A stretch of DNA of 64,000 bases from UBA583 sp964429995 (GCA_964429995.1 CAYSDY010000002.1:1-64000); one strand, 5' to 3'; shown: positions 42,356-51,317, numbered from the stretch's first letter. Translations and numbers: made by a program. The notes: generated by a model not told the origin, from the sequence alone.

Positions 42356-42838
42356 ATGACTGAGAAGGATTATAGGGGTAATGTAACTGCGATAATTATC
42401 AATAAGCATAAAAAAGTTCTTATGTGTGAACACATATGGATAGATAATGCTTGGCAGTTTCCTCAAGGAGGAATTGAGCCAGGAGAAAGTGCTGAACATG
42501 CACTTTATAGGGAATTAAGTGAAGAGATAGGAACAGATAAGCTTATTATAATAGATAAGATGGATAAGCCATTAAAATATCATTTTCCACATTATCTTAA
42601 AGAAAAATATAATATGGAAGGCAATGAACAAAATTTTTTTCTTGTATATTTTTATGGTGATGATTCAGAAATAAGATTTGATAATCAGCCTAAGCCAGAG
42701 TTTAAATCATTTAAATGGGTTGATTATAGTATGCCTGCACAAGAGGTTATATATTTTAAGAAGTTATCTTATCATAGGGCTTTACAGTATTTTTATGATG
42801 TATATGAAAAACTTGACGTTTTAAGTATTAAAACTTGA
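42356..42838 (+). CDS. Nudix hydrolase, RppH-like
   Basis: 160 residues. The Nudix box GX5EX7REUXEEXGU is complete (Gly38, Glu44, Arg52-Glu53, Glu56-Glu57, Gly59) in QGGIEPGESAEHALYRELSEEIG. Overall form, with VTAIIINKHKKVLMCEHIW at the start, WQFPQGG before the box and a KWVDY... end, resembles bacterial RppH, which removes pyrophosphate from 5'-triphosphate RNA or hydrolyses dinucleoside polyphosphates. Such an enzyme is uncommon in archaea. Substrate not determinable from sequence. Stop is 4 nt from the end of the convergent membrane gene. Confidence 0.85.
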   Translation: MTEKDYRGNVTAIIINKHKKVLMCEHIWIDNAWQFPQGGIEPGESAEHALYRELSEEIGTDKLIIIDKMDKPLKYHFPHYLKEKYNMEGNEQNFFLVYFYGDDSEIRFDNQPKPEFKSFKWVDYSMPAQEVIYFKKLSYHRALQYFYDVYEKLDVLSIKT

Positions 42839-42842
42839 CGTT

Positions 42843-43415
42843 TTAAGTACTTTTTGCTAGAATTAATGCAAATATTACTATTACTGTAAGAAATAGGAAT
42901 GCAGATACTGTATCGTTATCCATTCTATCAAAAAAGGCTTTAGAGTTTTCTTCTGTTACTATGTCATCATAACCTATGTTAAATTCAGGGTTTATTGCAT
43001 ATGGATCATCCTGTGGATTGCTTGTGTCAAAAACATTGTTTATGCTAAAAAATGCCTTTAACATGATTACAGAAAAAAGTACTAAAAGACATATTACAAA
43101 TATTTTTACGTTTGAATTATTTTGACCTTTTAGATAAGATGTACCATCTACACCTAAAAAGGCCAATATAGTTATTATGAAAAATATTGTTAATATTATT
43201 ACAGAAAATATATTCATCCCATATGAAATTGTGTATGATATTATACCTGTAAGGGAAACAAAAATAGCTGCAATTATTGATATTAGAGAATTTATGTGTT
43301 TACTTTCGCTTATCGGTTTAAACTTTTGAAGTATTGAGAAGATTATTACATAAATCAGAATTCCTGCTAGAAATACTTTTAAAGGTTCAATTAGGTTTTC
43401 AGTAAAAATTGCCAT
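42843..43415 (-). CDS. Membrane protein, about five helices
   Basis: 190 residues with hydrophobic helices at about 10-28, 42-62, 68-92, 104-122 and 170-188, separated by an acidic ectodomain-like loop (NVFDTSNPQDDPYAINPEFNIGYDDIVTEENSKAFFDRMDNDT). No family recognised. Monocistronic, convergent with the Nudix gene (4 nt apart). Confidence 0.5.
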   Translation of the reverse strand: MAIFTENLIEPLKVFLAGILIYVIIFSILQKFKPISESKHINSLISIIAAIFVSLTGIISYTISYGMNIFSVIILTIFFIITILAFLGVDGTSYLKGQNNSNVKIFVICLLVLFSVIMLKAFFSINNVFDTSNPQDDPYAINPEFNIGYDDIVTEENSKAFFDRMDNDTVSAFLFLTVIVIFALILAKST

Positions 43416-43519
43416 ATTTTATATGATTTTTTTTTGTTTAAAAAACTATCGCTTATAAAACATTTTTCTCTGAAAAGTTGTGACATAAATATAATATGTT
43501 TATTTTTCATCTGTTTTTT

Positions 43520-43948
43520 ATGAAATATTTTTATTTATTGTTTGTAGGTGTGATTTTAGCATTTTCGTTTGTTGCATATGCTGATACTAATGGGATATGG
43601 CGTAATGCTGAGGATATAAGGGCTGGGGTTTTTTCTGCAGATGAGTTTTTTACAGGTAAATACATATTTACATCTGATCTTAATGTTTGGGGAGATCTTA
43701 TAGTTAAGGAAAAAGTTGTAGTTTCTGGTACTGATTTTTTGTTGAATACTTTACAGATTAATGGAAATGCTCAGTTTAGTGAAGCGTTAGGCGTTGATTC
43801 TATAAGAACATACAATTCTGCATCATTTACTTTTCATCCTAATGTTAATTTTGAAAAAACAATAAGTATGAACTCTTTAAATACAAATCAATTAAGAGCA
43901 AATAAAATCTATGTTAATTCAACACATTTTACAGTTACTTTGAATTGA
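43520..43948 (+). CDS. Small secreted protein with beta-repeat (fibre-like) sequence
   Basis: About 142 residues: signal peptide (KYFYLLFVGVILAFSFVAYA), then short strand repeats such as TSDLNVWGDLIVKEKVVV, TLQINGNAQFSEAL and SFTFHPNVNFEKTI. These resemble the N-terminal parts of larger fibre or adhesin proteins, which suggests a short or truncated relative. I use the ATG at 43520; a TATA-like ATAAATATAATATG (43485-43498) fits this start better than that at 43496. Confidence 0.5.
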   Translation: MKYFYLLFVGVILAFSFVAYADTNGIWRNAEDIRAGVFSADEFFTGKYIFTSDLNVWGDLIVKEKVVVSGTDFLLNTLQINGNAQFSEALGVDSIRTYNSASFTFHPNVNFEKTISMNSLNTNQLRANKIYVNSTHFTVTLN

Positions 43949-44031
43949 GTTTTATAAAATTATAAAATTTTTATTTTAGTATCTTATTCTTTTTCAAAAG
44001 TTTTTTAATAACTTGTGTCCTTAAAATTTAT

Positions 44032-44460
44032 ATGAGATATTTTTCAAACAAAGAAAAAAAAAAGCTTATGGATGAATTGCCTTTGGGGTATCAGGTTCTT
44101 AAAAAAGATGAAATTAAAGAAGATGCTTTAGTGGTATTTAAGGATTGTGAAAAATTTCTTATAATAGATGGAAACAGGTTTTTACCACATCTTAAATCTA
44201 TTGATGAAAAACATTACAAATCCGTTTATATTGACAAGGGAGCCATAGCATTTATTGTAAATGGTGCAGATCTTATGCGACCAGGTATAACAAAGATAGA
44301 GGATGGGATAAGTAAGGGGGATGTTGTAATTGTTAGGGATCAAGAACATTTAAAGAAATTAGCTTTAGGTTTTGCATTATTCTCTTCAGATGAAATGGTT
44401 GTTCAAAAAATAGGCAAAAGTGTTAAAATATATCATTATGCAGGAGATTCTTTTTATTAA
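44032..44460 (+). CDS. PUA-domain RNA-binding protein
   Basis: 142 residues: an N-terminal alpha/beta region (RYFSNKEKKKLMDELP... VVFKDCEKFLIIDGNRFLPHL) like the pre-PUA domain of archaeal MCT-1/DENR-related proteins, then a PUA domain (VYIDKGAIAFIVNGADLMRPGITKIEDGISKGDVVIVRDQEHLKKLALGFAL). Archaeal relatives are thought to bind tRNA or the ribosome. Monocistronic, with a promoter just upstream. Confidence 0.85.
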   Translation: MRYFSNKEKKKLMDELPLGYQVLKKDEIKEDALVVFKDCEKFLIIDGNRFLPHLKSIDEKHYKSVYIDKGAIAFIVNGADLMRPGITKIEDGISKGDVVIVRDQEHLKKLALGFALFSSDEMVVQKIGKSVKIYHYAGDSFY

Positions 44461-44587
44461 TAATTTCTTATAAATTGATTTTTAAGAAATCTAAAATTTT
44501 ATGACTTGTTTTGCTAATACAATTTTATATTTTGTAATTTAATATTGTAAAAATATGATTAATTTTTAAAATAATTGTTTGAATAAA

Positions 44588-44785
44588 TTAATCTTCTTCC
44601 TCATCTTCGGAATCTTCAAAATCTTCGTTTTCCAAATTGTCAAGGTATTCTTCTAACTTTTCATTGTACTCTTCAAGTGAGATTATTCCTTTTTCTGCTA
44701 AAAGTTCAATAAGAACATCAAGCTTGTCATGTGCTTCATATAATAAGTCTAATTCACTTACTTCCTGAAAATCTTCTTCTACCAT
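44588..44785 (-). CDS. Small acidic protein
   Basis: 65 residues from the ATG at 44785; a GTG at 44845 would add 20 residues but has no clear promoter. The protein is a short helical segment (LYEAHDKLDVLIELLAEKGIISLEEYNEKLEEYLDNL) followed by an almost purely Asp/Glu tail. No family recognised. A charged protein-protein contact role is likely but unproven. Confidence 0.45.
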   Translation of the reverse strand: MVEEDFQEVSELDLLYEAHDKLDVLIELLAEKGIISLEEYNEKLEEYLDNLENEDFEDSEDEEED

Positions 44786-44906
44786 AGTAATAATTGGTTG
44801 TTCTTTTGTACTAATAAAGCTTTTGGTTTTATTTAAAAATAACACTTTTTTACTTACTAAAAAGTTGTTATAACTTTTTAAAATTAATATTTATGAACAT
44901 AAAATT

Positions 44907-45923
44907 ATGCTTAAAAAAGATGCTGTTAAAATAAAAAATTATTTTGAAATTTTTCTTCTTATATTTTTATTTGCTTTTTTTATCTATATGATAAGATATT
45001 TTCTTATGTCAATATTTCTTGCTGCAACTTTTGTTTTTCTCTTGTACAAACCTTATAATTTACTTGTGAAAAAGATTCCAAACAGAAGTTTTTGTGCTTT
45101 GTTTGTCATGATTTTGTTTCTTGTTGTTATAATTGTTCCGTTATATTTTCTTGGAAATGTTATTATGTCTCAAACAATAAGTATGCTTAATGTTGTTGGT
45201 AAATCAGATTTTACAATTGATATGGAATTTTGTAGATTTTCTTTTTGCAGGGTTATAGAGGATGAGCTTGCAGTGTTTGATTTTGAAAGTTTATATCGTC
45301 AATTAAGAAATTACATAATTAATTCAAGTAGTGCAATATTTACTTCTGTTACTTCTGTATCATTAAACATACTGATATTTATGTTGGCATTTTTCTTTTT
45401 TTTAAAAGATGGAGATTATTTTTTGCAAGGCATAAAAAAGATGATTCCTATGAAAAATAGTTATAAAGAAATATTATTTTACAGGTTTAAGGAAGTGAGT
45501 CAGGGAGTTTTAATAGATTGTTTTTTTATAGCTTTTGTTCAGGGTATGCTTGTTGCTTTAGGTTTTTGGCTTGTAGGTTTACCATCTGCAATGATGTGGG
45601 GAATAATTGCTTGTTTTTTTGCATTACTGCCCATGATTGGTACAGCTTTTGTTTGGTTACCAGCAGTTATATACCTTGTTTTTTCAAAGAATTATATTTT
45701 TGCAATATTTCTATTTATTTATGGTTCATTGATTGTAGGTTTGTCTGATAATTTTTTACGTGCAATGCTTTTAAAAAAAAGAAGTGATGTTCATCCATTT
45801 TTGATATTTTTAGCAGTTTTTGGTGGATTGAGTGTTTTTGGTTTTTTTGGAATATTTATAGGTCCTATAATAATAAGTCTTCTTGTTACAATGGTACATC
45901 TTTACAAACTTGAATTTGAATAA
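44907..45923 (+). CDS. AI-2E family (YdiK/PerM-type) permease
   Basis: 338 residues with seven or eight transmembrane helices and the family's landmarks: N-terminal FLMSIFLAATFVFLLYKPYN, the extracytoplasmic loop before IINSSSAIFTSV, then VLIDCFFIAFVQGMLVALGFWLVGLPSAMMWGI and GLSDNFLRAMLLKKRSDVHPFLIFLAVFGGLSVFGFFGIFIGPIIISL. Members export small molecules or Na+; the substrate here is not known. Single gene. Confidence 0.88.
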   Translation: MLKKDAVKIKNYFEIFLLIFLFAFFIYMIRYFLMSIFLAATFVFLLYKPYNLLVKKIPNRSFCALFVMILFLVVIIVPLYFLGNVIMSQTISMLNVVGKSDFTIDMEFCRFSFCRVIEDELAVFDFESLYRQLRNYIINSSSAIFTSVTSVSLNILIFMLAFFFFLKDGDYFLQGIKKMIPMKNSYKEILFYRFKEVSQGVLIDCFFIAFVQGMLVALGFWLVGLPSAMMWGIIACFFALLPMIGTAFVWLPAVIYLVFSKNYIFAIFLFIYGSLIVGLSDNFLRAMLLKKRSDVHPFLIFLAVFGGLSVFGFFGIFIGPIIISLLVTMVHLYKLEFE

Positions 45924-45977
45924 TAATTTAAAATAAAACAGTATTTTTGAACTTTTAGGCATCAAAAAAGCATCATA

Positions 45978-45985
45978 TTTATAAA
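45978..45985 (+). promoter_or_regulatory. TATA box of aIF1A
   Basis: TTTATAAA about 26 nt before the ATG at 46008; leaderless. Confidence 0.55.
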
Positions 45986-46007
45986 AATATAAAAATTTAA
46001 TATATAA

Positions 46008-46346
46008 ATGTCTGATGATAAAAAAAAAAAAATAGATGATTTGAAGAATCAACAACCAGCAAAAGTTAAATTTCCTTCAGGTGATCAATTTATAGGTATA
46101 GTTGAGAAGAGGCTTGGAGGTTCAAGAATGAATATTAAGAGTGTTGATGGTAGAGAGATCCTTGCAAGAGTTCCTGGAAGAGCGAAAAAATTTCTTTGGA
46201 TAAGAGAAGGAGATATCGTTCTTCTTGAGCCATGGGAGTTTGATAAAACCAAAGCAGATCTGTTTTATAAATATAAACCAAATGAAATCAAAGCACTTGA
46301 AAGAAAGGGACTTTTAGGTAATCTTGAAAATATAGAAGAATTTTAA
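46008..46346 (+). CDS. eif1A: Translation initiation factor aIF1A
   Basis: 112 residues, S1/OB fold. Contains GDQFIGIVEKRLGGSRMNIKSVDGREILARVPGRAKKFLWIREGDIVLLEPWEF and the C-terminal KADLFYKYKPNEIKALERKGLL, all typical of archaeal IF1A. It binds the A site of the small subunit and promotes start selection, relevant here because much of this genome appears leaderless. The N-terminal tail is unusually lysine-rich (DDKKKKIDDLKNQQP). Confidence 0.95.
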   Translation: MSDDKKKKIDDLKNQQPAKVKFPSGDQFIGIVEKRLGGSRMNIKSVDGREILARVPGRAKKFLWIREGDIVLLEPWEFDKTKADLFYKYKPNEIKALERKGLLGNLENIEEF

Positions 46347-46377
46347 GTTAAAAAAAATTAATTAATAAACCAATTCT

Positions 46378-46758
46378 TTATTCATCCTTTGCAGTAAGAA
46401 AAAGGCTTTTCATTGCAACTATCATTACTGCAGGAACTATAAGTGCTATAAGATATGAAAATATCATGTTAAATGATTTACTTGCAAAGAGCATTTGATT
46501 TACCATACTTAAGAAAGAACCAGATAATATTACAAGTGTAAATCCTGCAACAAGAAATTCAACAGTTTCTTGTCTTGTTATATTAAGTATTCCTATTAAT
46601 ATACCTATTGTTATCAATATACCAACTACTACTCTATTGCTATTTCCTGTAAGATTCAAAAGACCTGATACGATTACTATCAGTAGACCAGATAGGAAAA
46701 GTATTGAGCCATGATGTTCTTTTTTTATGTGAAATTGTTTTTTATGTTGTTTTTCCAT
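46378..46758 (-). CDS. Small membrane protein, unknown function
   Basis: 126 residues from the ATG at 46758; an in-frame extension to 46845 is unlikely because a TATA-like TTTTATATGTA (minus strand) is well placed for the shorter form. Four helices (SILFLSGLLIVIVSGLLNL; VVVGILITIGILIGILNI; EFLVAGFTLVILSGSFL; NMIFSYLIALIVPAVMIVAM). Lys/His-rich cytoplasmic start. No family recognised. Convergent with aIF1A. Confidence 0.5.
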   Translation of the reverse strand: MEKQHKKQFHIKKEHHGSILFLSGLLIVIVSGLLNLTGNSNRVVVGILITIGILIGILNITRQETVEFLVAGFTLVILSGSFLSMVNQMLFASKSFNMIFSYLIALIVPAVMIVAMKSLFLTAKDE

Positions 46759-46912
46759 AATATTAGCATGTGTATTTTTACATATAAAAATATTGGGTGT
46801 TATTTGTGAGTGAATCTTTATCAAACTTATTTTTGATTTTTTCAAATCAAAATATTTTTAAATGAATGTGAACTTGATTATTTAATTTAGGCGTATGTCT
46901 GAATTAATTTAC

Positions 46913-46992
46913 GTAAGGATAGCGAAGTGGTCAAACGCGACCGACTCAAGATCGGTTCCTATGGTTCGAGGGTTCGAGTCCCTTTCCTTACA
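46913..46992 (+). tRNA. tRNA-Leu (CAA)
   Basis: 80 nt, class II cloverleaf. Acceptor GTAAGGA (46913-46919) pairs perfectly with TCCTTAC (46985-46991); anticodon stem ACCGA/TCGGT with loop CTCAAGA (anticodon CAA at 46947-46949); an extended variable arm (CC-TAT-GG core); T stem GAGGG/CCCTT with TTCGAGT loop; discriminator A. No intron, CCA not encoded. Reads TTG. It is the only tRNA near the 49875 island but no matching 3' fragment was found beyond it. Confidence 0.92.
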
Positions 46993-47005
46993 TCAGTTTT
47001 GCTAA

Positions 47006-47033
47006 TTTTTATAAACTATGACATGTTGTTACT
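47006..47033 (+). promoter_or_regulatory. Promoter with GTTGTTACT element (47039 gene)
   Basis: TTTTTATAAA at 47006-47015 and GTTGTTACT at 47025-47033, five nt before the ATG at 47039. The element recurs before other accessory genes in this half of the window. Confidence 0.5.
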
Positions 47034-47038
47034 TCTAA

Positions 47039-47239
47039 ATGAATAATTATATCTATGATTTAATGATAAATAGGGTAGGAATAAATGCTTATGTTTTACC
47101 TGTGGATCCTGTTTATAGAGTTGCAAATAATCTTTATAATTCAAAAAATCATGTTTTAGATGATAAATCTGAGAAATCACAATCAAAACCTTTTAAAAGT
47201 TTTGAAGAAATATTAAAAGAAGAATGTGATAAAGAATAA
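47039..47239 (+). CDS. Small protein of unknown function (shared promoter element)
   Basis: 66 residues, no signal peptide or membrane helix: NNYIYDLMINRVGINAYVLPVDP then a Ser/Lys-rich middle and an acidic helix (FKSFEEILKEECDKE). No family recognised. The well-placed TATA box with the GTTGTTACT element supports a real gene. First of the accessory cluster downstream of tRNA-Leu. Confidence 0.45.
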   Translation: MNNYIYDLMINRVGINAYVLPVDPVYRVANNLYNSKNHVLDDKSEKSQSKPFKSFEEILKEECDKE

Positions 47240-47306
47240 CTTATTGCTACCTTGAAGTGATAAAAATTAAGGAACTAATCTTTATTTTGCCTTTATTTTT
47301 GAAAGA

Positions 47307-47315
47307 TTTATAAAT
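47307..47315 (+). promoter_or_regulatory. TATA box of the 47336 gene
   Basis: TTTATAAAT centred 25 nt before the ATG at 47336. Confidence 0.5.
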
Positions 47316-47335
47316 ATGCTTGTATTGTAAGGATT

Positions 47336-47638
47336 ATGGAAAAGAGTGGATTAGAGGGTATAATAGATGATGGATTTGGCTATTTGCCAAAGAATGCTAA
47401 AAAGGTGTTGGGAGCTGGTGTGCTTTATGTATTTTTATTGGGTGGTGTTGATTCTGCTGATGCATATGGTATGATGAAAAAAGGTTTAGAAAATCCTGAT
47501 TATGGTGCCAAGCAGGGAATTGTATTGGTTTATGAGGGAGTAAGTAAGCCTAATTTGCCTGGATATAAAGGAAATGATGTCAAACCAGAGAGTTTAAAAG
47601 GATATGATACTGAAAAAAGATATGCTAATAAGAGGTAA
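47336..47638 (+). CDS. Small protein with one hydrophobic segment, possibly secreted
   Basis: 100 residues. A basic-then-hydrophobic stretch at ~17-45 (NAKKVLGAGVLYVFLLGGVDSADAYG) looks like a late signal peptide with an AxA-type cleavage site (SADAYG), as in the neighbouring small secreted proteins. The remainder is short and Gly/Lys-rich. 13 nt before the next secreted-protein gene, so probably the same transcript. Confidence 0.45.
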   Translation: MEKSGLEGIIDDGFGYLPKNAKKVLGAGVLYVFLLGGVDSADAYGMMKKGLENPDYGAKQGIVLVYEGVSKPNLPGYKGNDVKPESLKGYDTEKRYANKR

Positions 47639-47651
47639 ATAATCATTTAAA

Positions 47652-48332
47652 ATGTCTAATTTTTTTAAAAAATCTAAAAAAGGATTATGTGGTGTACTTT
47701 TAGGTTTAGGTGCAAGTATTATTCCTTTATCTGTTGCAGATGCTGCTTTATATTTGAAGATTGATAAGGTTATTCCATACGCTAGCATTATGGAAAGTGC
47801 TAGAAATAAGGCTTTTGATTTATCAACTGATCCTAGTATTAATGTTGTTGCATCTTCTCCAGATGGTAATTTTGTTTTAGATGATGTATTAGTTGATCAG
47901 ATATTTAAAAAATATAAAGAAGGTATTGACTTGTTATTGTTAAACAGACATGAAGAACCTGTTGGAATGATTACTTTTGAAGATTATGGTTCAAAAGGTA
48001 CAAAAATACATGAGGGATTATTAGATAAAAAAAAAATAAATTCTAGATTTATGTTCTCAATTGTTCCTTTAAAGGATCAGTTTTCATCTTTTATGCTTAA
48101 GCTTAATAGTGATTATGAATCAAAAATAAGATCTCAAAGGGTTGATAATGTTTATCATATTTCAATTTATGATAGTAAGGATAGTAAATTGTCTGCTAAT
48201 GAAAAAATAGATGAATGTGTTCTTGCTGTTGTTTCTGATGGCAAAGTTAGAAAAAATCTTGTAGAAGGTGCACAATTAAGGATTGATAAAGCAGATTTTG
48301 GTTTTTATCAGGGAAGATATGCTAATCAATAA
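47652..48332 (+). CDS. Secreted protein of the small-secreted-protein cluster
   Basis: 226 residues: basic start, signal peptide (KKGLCGVLLGLGASIIPLSVADA) and a mature chain beginning ALYLKIDK, echoed by NYYFKTSI (49356), NYFFGELS (57777) and EVYLKASS (58483). Mature part mixed alpha/beta, rich in Asp/Ser, with the segments VGMITFEDYG and VYHISIYDSKD. No enzymatic motif. Follows the 47336 gene after 13 nt. Confidence 0.5.
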   Translation: MSNFFKKSKKGLCGVLLGLGASIIPLSVADAALYLKIDKVIPYASIMESARNKAFDLSTDPSINVVASSPDGNFVLDDVLVDQIFKKYKEGIDLLLLNRHEEPVGMITFEDYGSKGTKIHEGLLDKKKINSRFMFSIVPLKDQFSSFMLKLNSDYESKIRSQRVDNVYHISIYDSKDSKLSANEKIDECVLAVVSDGKVRKNLVEGAQLRIDKADFGFYQGRYANQ

Positions 48333-48375
48333 ATATTTTTATATTTAAACACAATACAACTTAATAGTGGTAAAT

Positions 48376-48398
48376 TTTATAAATAAGTAATTGTTACT
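48376..48398 (+). promoter_or_regulatory. Promoter with ATTGTTACT element (48405 gene)
   Basis: TTTATAAA at 48376-48383 and ATTGTTACT at 48390-48398, six nt before the ATG. Confidence 0.5.
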
Positions 48399-48404
48399 AA
48401 TATA

Positions 48405-49352
48405 ATGGCTTATAACTCTTATTTTGATAAGATACTTAAAGAAGATCCTTTTTTTAGGAAAGGATTTAAACAACAATATTACAGAGGATGTCTTGAAAAT
48501 ATATTGGATGAATTACAAAAAGATGTTTTAAATGTTGATGATTTTTATAGTATGGTAAGATTAGTTTTACATCCTGCAAGAATAATAAGAGGAGTTATTG
48601 ATTATAAGTTAAGTTTTCCATATGCACAATCTTTAGATGTTTTAATGCAATCTGCATTAGATTTGTCGCTTGAAATTTATTCTTTAGGTCAAAATTTGCC
48701 TTTAAAAATTAATGAATTTAAAGGTAAAATAAATGATACTGGAAACTATTTGCTTCTTGAAAATGAAATATGTCAAAATGTTGATGGAATAACATGGAAG
48801 GCATCAAATCCGGTTAAAACTAAAAAAACAGTAGAAGAACTTATTGGTAAAACAAACAAATCTCCAGTGCTTTTTGTTGCTCTTGGTCATGGTGGAGTTG
48901 CAAGTGGAATGGATACATATTTAAGATATTGTGATATGTGTAAAGATAATGATTCAGCTTTTTATGTTGTAAGATTTTCTACAAGAAAAATGAAAGATAA
49001 AATACCTTGTGTTGATAGTTATGATATTAATTATCTTAAACAGAATATAGAAAACAGAATTACTGTTGTTTTTGATGAAGATAAGAGTACTGGCAATACA
49101 TTAAACAGTGCTGTATCTTTTTTAAGAGATAATATTTTTTGTGGAATTGAACCTATTGGTCTTATAAATCTTGATTCAAGTGATGAATTACAAAATCAAA
49201 CAGGAAATGATATGATAATGTTAAAGAGCAATTTATGTTTTGGTAAAAAAAACATAAATGTAAAAATAGTTAATGAATATGGAGTTATAAGGTATCAAAG
49301 AGATTTTGAAGAAATTGATGATTTAGATGATTTGGAAAAATATTGTATTTAA
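48405..49352 (+). CDS. Phosphoribosyltransferase-like cytoplasmic protein
   Basis: 315 residues without a signal peptide. The C-terminal half has the type I PRTase nucleotide: VVFDEDKSTGNT (Asp224-Thr232), the PRPP-binding loop, with an upstream VLFVALGHGGVASGMD. The N-terminal ~130 residues are helical and unlike known PRTases. Some PRTase-fold proteins are regulators rather than enzymes. It lies 3 nt before a secreted-protein gene and shares the GTTACT promoter element, so it seems co-expressed with surface genes, an unusual partnership. Confidence 0.65.
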   Translation: MAYNSYFDKILKEDPFFRKGFKQQYYRGCLENILDELQKDVLNVDDFYSMVRLVLHPARIIRGVIDYKLSFPYAQSLDVLMQSALDLSLEIYSLGQNLPLKINEFKGKINDTGNYLLLENEICQNVDGITWKASNPVKTKKTVEELIGKTNKSPVLFVALGHGGVASGMDTYLRYCDMCKDNDSAFYVVRFSTRKMKDKIPCVDSYDINYLKQNIENRITVVFDEDKSTGNTLNSAVSFLRDNIFCGIEPIGLINLDSSDELQNQTGNDMIMLKSNLCFGKKNINVKIVNEYGVIRYQRDFEEIDDLDDLEKYCI

Positions 49353-49355
49353 AAA

Positions 49356-49874
49356 ATGGTTAATAAAAAAATAAAAAACATGATAATATCATCTGCAATA
49401 TTTGCAAGTATTGGTTTGTTTTCTTGCAATGCTGATGCAAATTATTATTTTAAGACAAGTATTGTTAAAGAACCAGTTAAAATGTTTGATGATATTGTTG
49501 CATTAAAATCAGATAATGGGAAAATTGAGGGAATAATTTCAAAAGAAATATTAAATAAAAGAGGAGCTGTTGATTTAAACGGATTATTTATTGATAGTAA
49601 TCCTTTGTTAGAAGAGGTTTTGATGTATTATGAAAATCGTATAAAAAAGTATAATGAATTAATAAATATGGGTTTGTCTGATCAAATAAAAGGTTATGAT
49701 GGATATCTTCTTTTTAAAAAATGTGATCCTGCTGATTCATACAAAAGTAGTGGATATGAGATTTTAGGAATATTTTCAGGTGTTTCTATAATGGGAGGTG
49801 AATATCCTAAAAAATCAGTTTTGATTGTTGCTGATGATATGTTAGAAAAACTGACTAGAAAATATGATAGATAA
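49356..49874 (+). CDS. Secreted protein, paralogue A of the ANYxF family
   Basis: 172 residues: signal peptide (IKNMIISSAIFASIGLFSCNADA), then NYYFKTSIVK and IVALKSDNGKIEGIISKEILNKRGAVDLNGLF. The protein at 57777 shows a matching pattern (ANYFF, MIAIEKSGEIYGLVSQNLSEYMDAVTL), so I take them as distant paralogues lying on opposite sides of the 49875-54440 island. Function unknown. 3 nt after the PRTase-like gene. Confidence 0.5.
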   Translation: MVNKKIKNMIISSAIFASIGLFSCNADANYYFKTSIVKEPVKMFDDIVALKSDNGKIEGIISKEILNKRGAVDLNGLFIDSNPLLEEVLMYYENRIKKYNELINMGLSDQIKGYDGYLLFKKCDPADSYKSSGYEILGIFSGVSIMGGEYPKKSVLIVADDMLEKLTRKYDR

Positions 49875-50040
49875 TAGTACATTTGATACAGGAATAAAAA
49901 AACTTAAGATTAAATAAAAGTAATTTTTAAAAAAATTACAAAATGTTTATCTAATTGAATTTTAAAATTCTCTATGTATTTCTTTTTGAGTTTAAATCGG
50001 ACAAAGCTATATTTTGACGTTCCGTTCAATTGAGGGATGT

Positions 50041-50806
50041 TCATTCTCGGTTGTTTAAATAGGCTGTTGAGAGGGGAGCTAAGTGACTAAAATAGGGTTT
50101 TTCTTCAATTCTAACAGTCAAAAAAGATCTTGCGTAAAACGTCAATGTAACCGATCGTTTAGGGGAATTTTGGTGTAAACAGGTAGCTAACAGGTGAACT
50201 TTCGGATTTTTGATTTTGTAAGCAAGTCTCAAATAAACACTCAATTTTTTGTATTGTTTGCTGAGTGTACTTTTCACCTCTGTTTGTAATAAACACATAC
50301 TGCGATTTTTGGTTTAGTTTTTGCAGTTCTTTTTTAACTTTTTGTGAGAGTATTACTATTCTGTCTTTTTTTTCTTTTGCTCGCTTTAAGTGAATGGTGT
50401 TTCTGTTAAAGTCAATGTCTTGCCATTTAAGGTTAATGATCTTACTGATTCTTAGCCCTGCCGAATATCTTGTTTGAAAAATTAATCGATGGTTGATGTT
50501 CGTAGTTACCTTGATTAAATTATCGATCTCTTCTTTTGAGAGTATTATCGGGAGCTTTTTTTCTCTCTTGACATTTTGCAGGTTATCAAGAACTTTTTGT
50601 ATTTTAGCAGATTATTTTTTCATGATATTAAGGTAGAATTTTATTGTAAAGCCTGCTGATCGAATGGTTTCGTCAGATTTGTCTTTTTCTATGAGTGAAA
50701 ATAAGTAGTCTCTTGGCTGTTTCTTTGATACAATAAATCTGTTAATATGATGTAAATAATTATTGATCGTCTTTTGTGAATATCCTTTAAGTTTGCATTC
50801 TTGCAT
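50041..50806 (-). pseudogene. Decayed tyrosine recombinase (XerA-like integrase)
   Basis: From the ATG at 50806: QECKLKGYSQKTINNYLHHINRF (SAM-like N-terminal domain), an in-frame TAA after LNIMKK (about 50612), then continuing in the same frame KKLPIILSKEEIDNLI, RYSAGLRISKIINLKWQDIDF (with the catalytic Arg) and VYVFITNRG-like strands. Near 50250 the match passes to another frame (AYKIKNPKVH...), where the expected HxxR box and the tyrosine end are scrambled (LLATCLHQNSPKRS; AYLNN). One stop and one frameshift plus motif loss make it inactive. Confidence 0.75.
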
Positions 50807-51317
50807 GACCTGTGCATCTATTTAAGTTTCAAAACTTGTTTTCCAAGCATAAAATGAGGAGATTTCAGAAATATATAAAAATTCGTATTTTGCAATAAAA
50901 ATAAATATAAAACGTAGTATTATTACGTTTAATAGTTGTTATATTCAATTTGTCCTTCTAAAAAAAAGAAGTAAAAATGGGGGCTTCTAAAAAAAAGGGA
51001 TAAATTCTAAAACTTTGCATTTGGCATAGTTGCACTAAATTTTAGTCCTTCGAGGAATATAACAAAGATTTAGAGGTTTCGTTCGGTTGCACCTTATTAC
51101 ATCCAAATTTTTACTACGCAAAAACTTCGTTAAATTCCGATGTTAGTTGCAATTATTTTTAAGGGCTAAAAAATTGAAGGGGACAATTTTGTTATTTAAG
51201 GGCGAGAAAACTATTTCGGAAACTTTCCTGAAAAATCAACATAAATTTTATATATTTCAATGTTTTAATAACAATTGTAAGTTAAAAAACTGAACAACTT
51301 TTAGGGGGAAAATAAAA
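50807..51317. other. Long non-coding stretch in the island
   Basis: About 510 nt, no gene. Includes a 14-nt direct repeat CTTCTAAAAAAAAG (50955-50968 and 50984-50997) and CTTCG-containing short motifs. Ends with TTAGGGGGAAAATAAAAATG, the ribosome site of the next gene. May contain the element's old regulatory or attachment region. Confidence 0.4.
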
